Shown in pieces: positions 60,300 to 64,000 of a DNA stretch of 64,000 nucleotides. Positions within the stretch are counted from its first letter, which is position 1. Every line of letters starts with the position of its first letter. Made by a program: the position numbers and the translations under genes. The notes under the pieces are model-generated. The model was given only the letters and a program-made list of their open reading frames with translations, did no database searches and was not told the DNA's origin. Origin of the DNA: Tenebrio molitor (taxonomy: Eukaryota > Arthropoda > Insecta > Coleoptera > Tenebrionidae); the NCBI RefSeq assembly GCF_963966145.1, contig NC_091051.1:15190001-15254000 (forward strand), read 5' to 3'.

Positions 60300-61385
60300 T
60301 ACAGATGTCCTCGAATGCATGTCAAAAAAATCGGTAGTTGGCGATGAATAGAAGTTAAATACAATTTTTTTTCTCCAACCGTCTTAGAAGTGGTCACTTT
60401 TAATACCGTTTTTGGTCACTAAAGTTGATGTTTTCGTAACTAAAAAAGTTACATGTACAAGTAGGTACTTTTAATACTAGACTTAAAAATTATTTCAAAA
60501 TTATAAAATGAACTAACTAAAATTACTAGTTTTTAATACAGTGTGGAATAAAATGATTTACATCTAGTTACCTTTGGAATTTTTGCACATGTAAATTTTC
60601 CTGTACCGCTCTACTTTTTTTTTTCGAAGTGCCGAACTATTAGTTCTGTCAATAAATGTCATCAATCGAATTGACAATTGTTACAATTTACTAAATTGAA
60701 TTAACAAACGTTGGTGGCCACTTTCAACACTAGCTGTGACTTGCTTTTGTTAGCTCCTTTTTAATTTCAATCTCTACTTTGCATTCATATCATCCCTTCG
60801 CAATAAATCACATTTGGAATTTTGGAATATTTTGAGGTTAAGCTTTCTTTTTTTTGTAGAGCGGCATTTCGTATTTTTACAAGGGTAATGCAAAGGTAAC
60901 TAGACGTAAATCATTTTATTCCACACTGTATTAATATGAAAAGTACAGTTTGAACAACTTCGTAAAAAATTAATATAAACCCGATTTGTCCTTTATTTGG
61001 TTGGAGAAAAAATAGTATGTGTCATTCGTATTAAAAGTAAATTTTTTTGACTTGCAATTATTGCAGTGGCTCGGCTATGCTTCGCTTCGCCTCGCTATGC
61101 AAACAAATTGCTCGTCAAAAAAAGTATCACTTTTAACACTAATAACACAATATACTACATATTTGTCTAGTAAGTCTTTTTGTTTTTGAGACATAGCGCA
61201 TTAAAAATTTGCTCAAAATTTCCAGTATCTTTTTTCTTTTTTCTCATTTACTTCAACTCAGTAGCGTACTGGAAATTCCGAGCAAAAAAAAAGATTTTTA
61301 CTAGAAAAATTTTTTATATTTAACTTCTGTTCATTGTTACCAACTACCGATTTTTTTTTTGATATGCATTTCGAGGACACCTGTA
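60300..61385. repeat. 1.09-kb TIR element hosting a nested element
   Basis: TACAGATGTCCTCGAATGCA at the left and TGCATTTCGAGGACACCTGT at the right are inverted ends, with symmetry through ATCGGTAGTTGG and GAAGTTAAA (about 65 bp). It contains the nested element at 60537-60930. A GTATTAAAAGT...ACTTTTAACAC hairpin at 61029-61141 has a palindromic GGCTCGGCTATGCTTCGC-like core. It is non-coding. Confidence 0.85.
60537..60930. repeat. TIR element nested in the 60300-61385 element
   Basis: ACAGTGTGGAATAAAATGAT and ATCATTTTATTCCACACTGT are inverted ends (shown as the exact complement over most bases), with symmetry through TTACATCTAGTTACCTTTG. TAATA-type flanks on both sides suggest a target duplication. 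About 394 bp, non-coding. Confidence 0.88.
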
Positions 61386-62268
61386 TATTCTTATTACTTT
61401 TCATCTTGCAAGTCTTTATTAAAAACCTATCATTAACGGACTTGCTATTGCGGTCAGGTTAAATTTTGATCAGGCAACGTCAATTGATTGACAGAAGGTG
61501 CGCAAAATTTTTTGGCCGCAATAGTACATAACCTCTGTTTTTCTATTTGGTACCACATTATGCTACAGAGCGGCAAAAATCAAATATGTTCGAATTCCAC
61601 AGGACTGTTGATATACAAAGTGATAAAAAAAATAAATCAGAGCAGGCGTTGCAAATTATCTGCCATGTCTTAGCGGAATCATATGCAAATAAGCGTTCAA
61701 TGGATGGGGGTAGACAATTTGTGGTTTCAAACGCTACTTTATAGTAAATCATACCTCATGAAGTCATGGATTTTTAGACGTTGGAATTATAATTGTGCAT
61801 TTTATTATTATTATCTAATAATGGAGAAAATGTATAAAATAAACAACAGCAAAATTTTACATTTCCAAGAATAGGTAATTTACCAGCTTTATTGCCAAAC
61901 GCGACTCCACTGATAAGCAGATGGTCGTCTCTAGATCTAGAAAAAAATATTTGAACTCTGATATTTACTGCAAAAATTGCAAGTTGTAAATTATGAAAAT
62001 GGTGGAGGCGCCAGGAAATTTAAAATGCAAATTTACAAGTATCTATTCGTGATTAATGTCAGACATCTCCATTCTCTTTCACTCAAATTTATAAAGACTT
62101 ATTTACTTATTTGGACAAGAAAATCTGAAAATTTCACTATTTTATGAAAGAAAAGGTAGACATCAACTAACAAAAATGTAAATTTTTATTAACGAACATT
62201 TTCATAAATATAGTTTCATTCTATAATTTATCCTTAAAGACGACATAAAAGACTAAGACGTTGATTGA
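61386..62268. other. Intergenic downstream of the MCFD2-like gene
   Basis: No gene. Short frames at 61488-61874 have no domain. A minus-strand AATAAA at 62185-62190 is the likely poly(A) signal of the MCFD2-like gene. Confidence 0.5.
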
Positions 62269-62927
62269 TTAAGAGATCATTTTAACAGAAGGCTGATTTT
62301 TTCTCTCCGCAATTATGGCTTTCTTTCGTCCTGAAGCATATTCAGGATAACTTAAATATCCATCCTTATCTAGATCGTCTTCCAACAGAACGCGATCGAT
62401 CAGTTCTACAAAATGAGGTAAATACAAATAAATAATTACTTAATTATTTAATTTTCAAACAATCCACCCACCTACGTAATACTCAAAATCCTCTTCTTTG
62501 CTGTCCACATTTGTATCTTCTCCATTTTCTTCATTCTTCTCGTCGTCATGAATCGTATGAAAGATAGCGTGAAGAATCTCCAAACCGTCAAGCTTAGAAT
62601 TCTTGTCGGTGTCGTGAACCTGGAAGTAATAAAATTCCAACTCTTCGTCTGTCATTTTTGACAGGTCCGGCTCATTGATCACTTCTTCTAAATGCTCCTG
62701 CAAAGTGTTCGATTTGTGTTTTTTTTTTGGAACAAGTTATGAAACAAACTCACTTGCAGGTGCTCCTTGTCGTGCAAAAGCTGCGCATCTTGGGTGAGCT
62801 TTTCAGGTGAAGTTTTTGTAGGTCTGTAATGAACATGTTTAACCACGGGCTCTCCACGGGGGTGATGCGGCCCTCTACCTTCAGTCACATAAGCCAAAAC
62901 CATCAATAAAAAATATCCGGGAATCAT
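62269..62927 (-). CDS. MCFD2-like EF-hand protein of the early secretory pathway
   Basis: Exons 62754-62927, 62472-62697 and 62269-62405; 537 nt, 178 residues. Signal peptide MIPGYFLLMVLAYVTEG, then a His/Pro-rich stretch. EHLEEVIN and EELEFYYFQVHD match the region before the first EF hand of MCFD2. EF-hand loops: residues 87-98 (DTDKNSKLDGLE) and 144-155 (DLDKDGYLSYPE), each with all oxygen ligand positions filled. Between them lies an acidic DDEKNEENGEDTNVDSKEED insert. MCFD2 binds Ca2+ and works with the lectin ERGIC-53 as an ER-to-Golgi cargo receptor (family knowledge). A CGREF1-type protein is the alternative. A splice acceptor (TTTACAG, near 62950) just before the ATG suggests a 5' UTR intron. 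Confidence 0.88.
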
Positions 62928-64000
62928 CTCGTCGGCCTCATCTCAGCAACTGTAAACAAAGCATTTAGGGTGCAACGGTCGAGGGGACAACCGCACAGCC
63001 TGACAGACTTTTATTGAATTTCATTGAAATCGAAGTGTTGGCGGAACAAGTTGTAGATATGTAACGACGGGCTAATGAAGGGGTTCCTTCATGACCCCCA
63101 GGGAGGGTCATTAGCGTCCGATAACATCTCTTGTTACAGATAGAGGGCGTGTGCGCATATGTGCGTTCAAAGTGTCGGCCTCAAGTGCCTTCAAGGGTGC
63201 CCCCCTGGATCACGAATTGAAAGCTTTATACATATAAGGGTCGGATTGCTAAACACCTGTTATATTATGGGGGGATTAAGGGATTTGTCACGCCCGTCTC
63301 TCAATCACACATGAATTATAAAAACTCGTACTTACGTGAATCCCGCCGGAGAGGTTATGTCAGGACGATCCGAATCGATCTTCGCCACAGCTTCTTCAGG
63401 ACATGCGCGCAGGAATGTTGACGATTTTCCTGCAATCTGCAGGATGCGACGGGTTGTTTGTTTTGTAAGCGCTGTGCGGCGCCATCTGCGACTTTGCCAA
63501 AGTGAATCAAGTGAATTATCTCATTATCCCTTTGAATACTTTTCAGCAATTGTATTCGCTGTTTAATAGAGCAGAAAATTAAAGATATTTAATATTGTCG
63601 CATCCGCCTCGATTTCTTCTCCAGCCACTTCATTTGTCGGCCAAATCGGAAATACATTTTCCGTCATTTCAAATTTTCTATTTTTATTAATACTTACCTA
63701 AGCAAATCTAGATTTTAGAGAATATATTTCCAGAGGTAAATTATTTATCTTGCGAGAGCTTACCCTATTACCGAGTAAATAAGGAAACAGAACTACAATG
63801 TAGCTTATGATGTTAACACCCTAACTGCATTTGGTCTTTTACTTTGTCTTTTAGGGCACACATTCTGAAGGGTTTAGGTTAATAATAATTGCATTCACAA
63901 ATTACTCTTTAGCTTTTGTAACTTGTGTAATAGTGGACCATTGTATAGAGGAAAAAAATTGTCACACTTAACTAAAATAACAATACAACATTATTTCGTT
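62928..64000. other. Upstream region of the MCFD2-like gene and window end
   Basis: A GC-richer part at 62960-63260 may hold the promoter and an untranslated first exon of the MCFD2-like gene (inference). Frames at 63336-63566 on both strands overlap each other and have no domain. The last 400 bp are AT-rich and featureless. Confidence 0.4.

Noticed and set aside
1..64000. CRISPR arrays, operons or bacterial insertion sequences
   Set aside because: No regularly spaced direct repeats with spacers, and gene structure is clearly eukaryotic with spliceosomal introns.

Overview
This window looks like nuclear DNA of an insect, most likely a beetle. It is AT-rich and intron-containing, with introns often of 40-60 bp. 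It carries eukaryotic tRNA genes, a maelstrom piRNA-pathway gene, insect-type GILT and DNase II genes, CR1-like and RTE-like retrotransposon remnants, and very many short terminal-inverted-repeat (TIR) elements. The order-level guess is inference. Nothing looks prokaryotic or organellar, and I saw no CRISPR array.

Layout. (1) 1-6.5 kb: a tandem duplication of a serine-hydrolase-like alpha/beta hydrolase gene. Both copies look intact; the spacer holds a dead non-LTR retrotransposon fragment and each large intron holds a different palindromic insertion. (2) 6.5-29.4 kb: a gene desert made of CR1 fragments, about twenty TIR or foldback elements (some nested) and several GC-richer islands without convincing reading frames. 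(3) 29.4-39.4 kb: a compact housekeeping block with tRNA-Asn(GTT), DDX11/CHL1-type Fe-S helicase (-), GILT (+), maelstrom (-), NDUFV3-like (+), DNase II (-) and YIPF6 (-). Exon joins were checked by reading frame, and every total coding length is divisible by 3, except that the helicase needs one base restored in a homopolymer. (4) 40.1-59.5 kb: three genes of one divergent family of secreted or membrane proteins (called A, B and C here). They share a hydrophobic segment followed by C-x5-C, 47-50 residues, then D-C-x4-C. tRNA-Lys(TTT) lies between A and B. (5) 59.5-64 kb: a nested pair of TIR elements and an MCFD2-like EF-hand gene (-).

The housekeeping genes share no single pathway. Their relation is architectural: head-to-head pairs (helicase/GILT, maelstrom/NDUFV3-like) and tail-to-tail pairs (GILT/maelstrom, NDUFV3-like/DNase II). 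The last pair shares a 12-bp palindrome that holds a poly(A) hexamer on each strand. The A/B/C cluster is the best candidate for undescribed biology. All calls come from reading the sequence; no database search was run.
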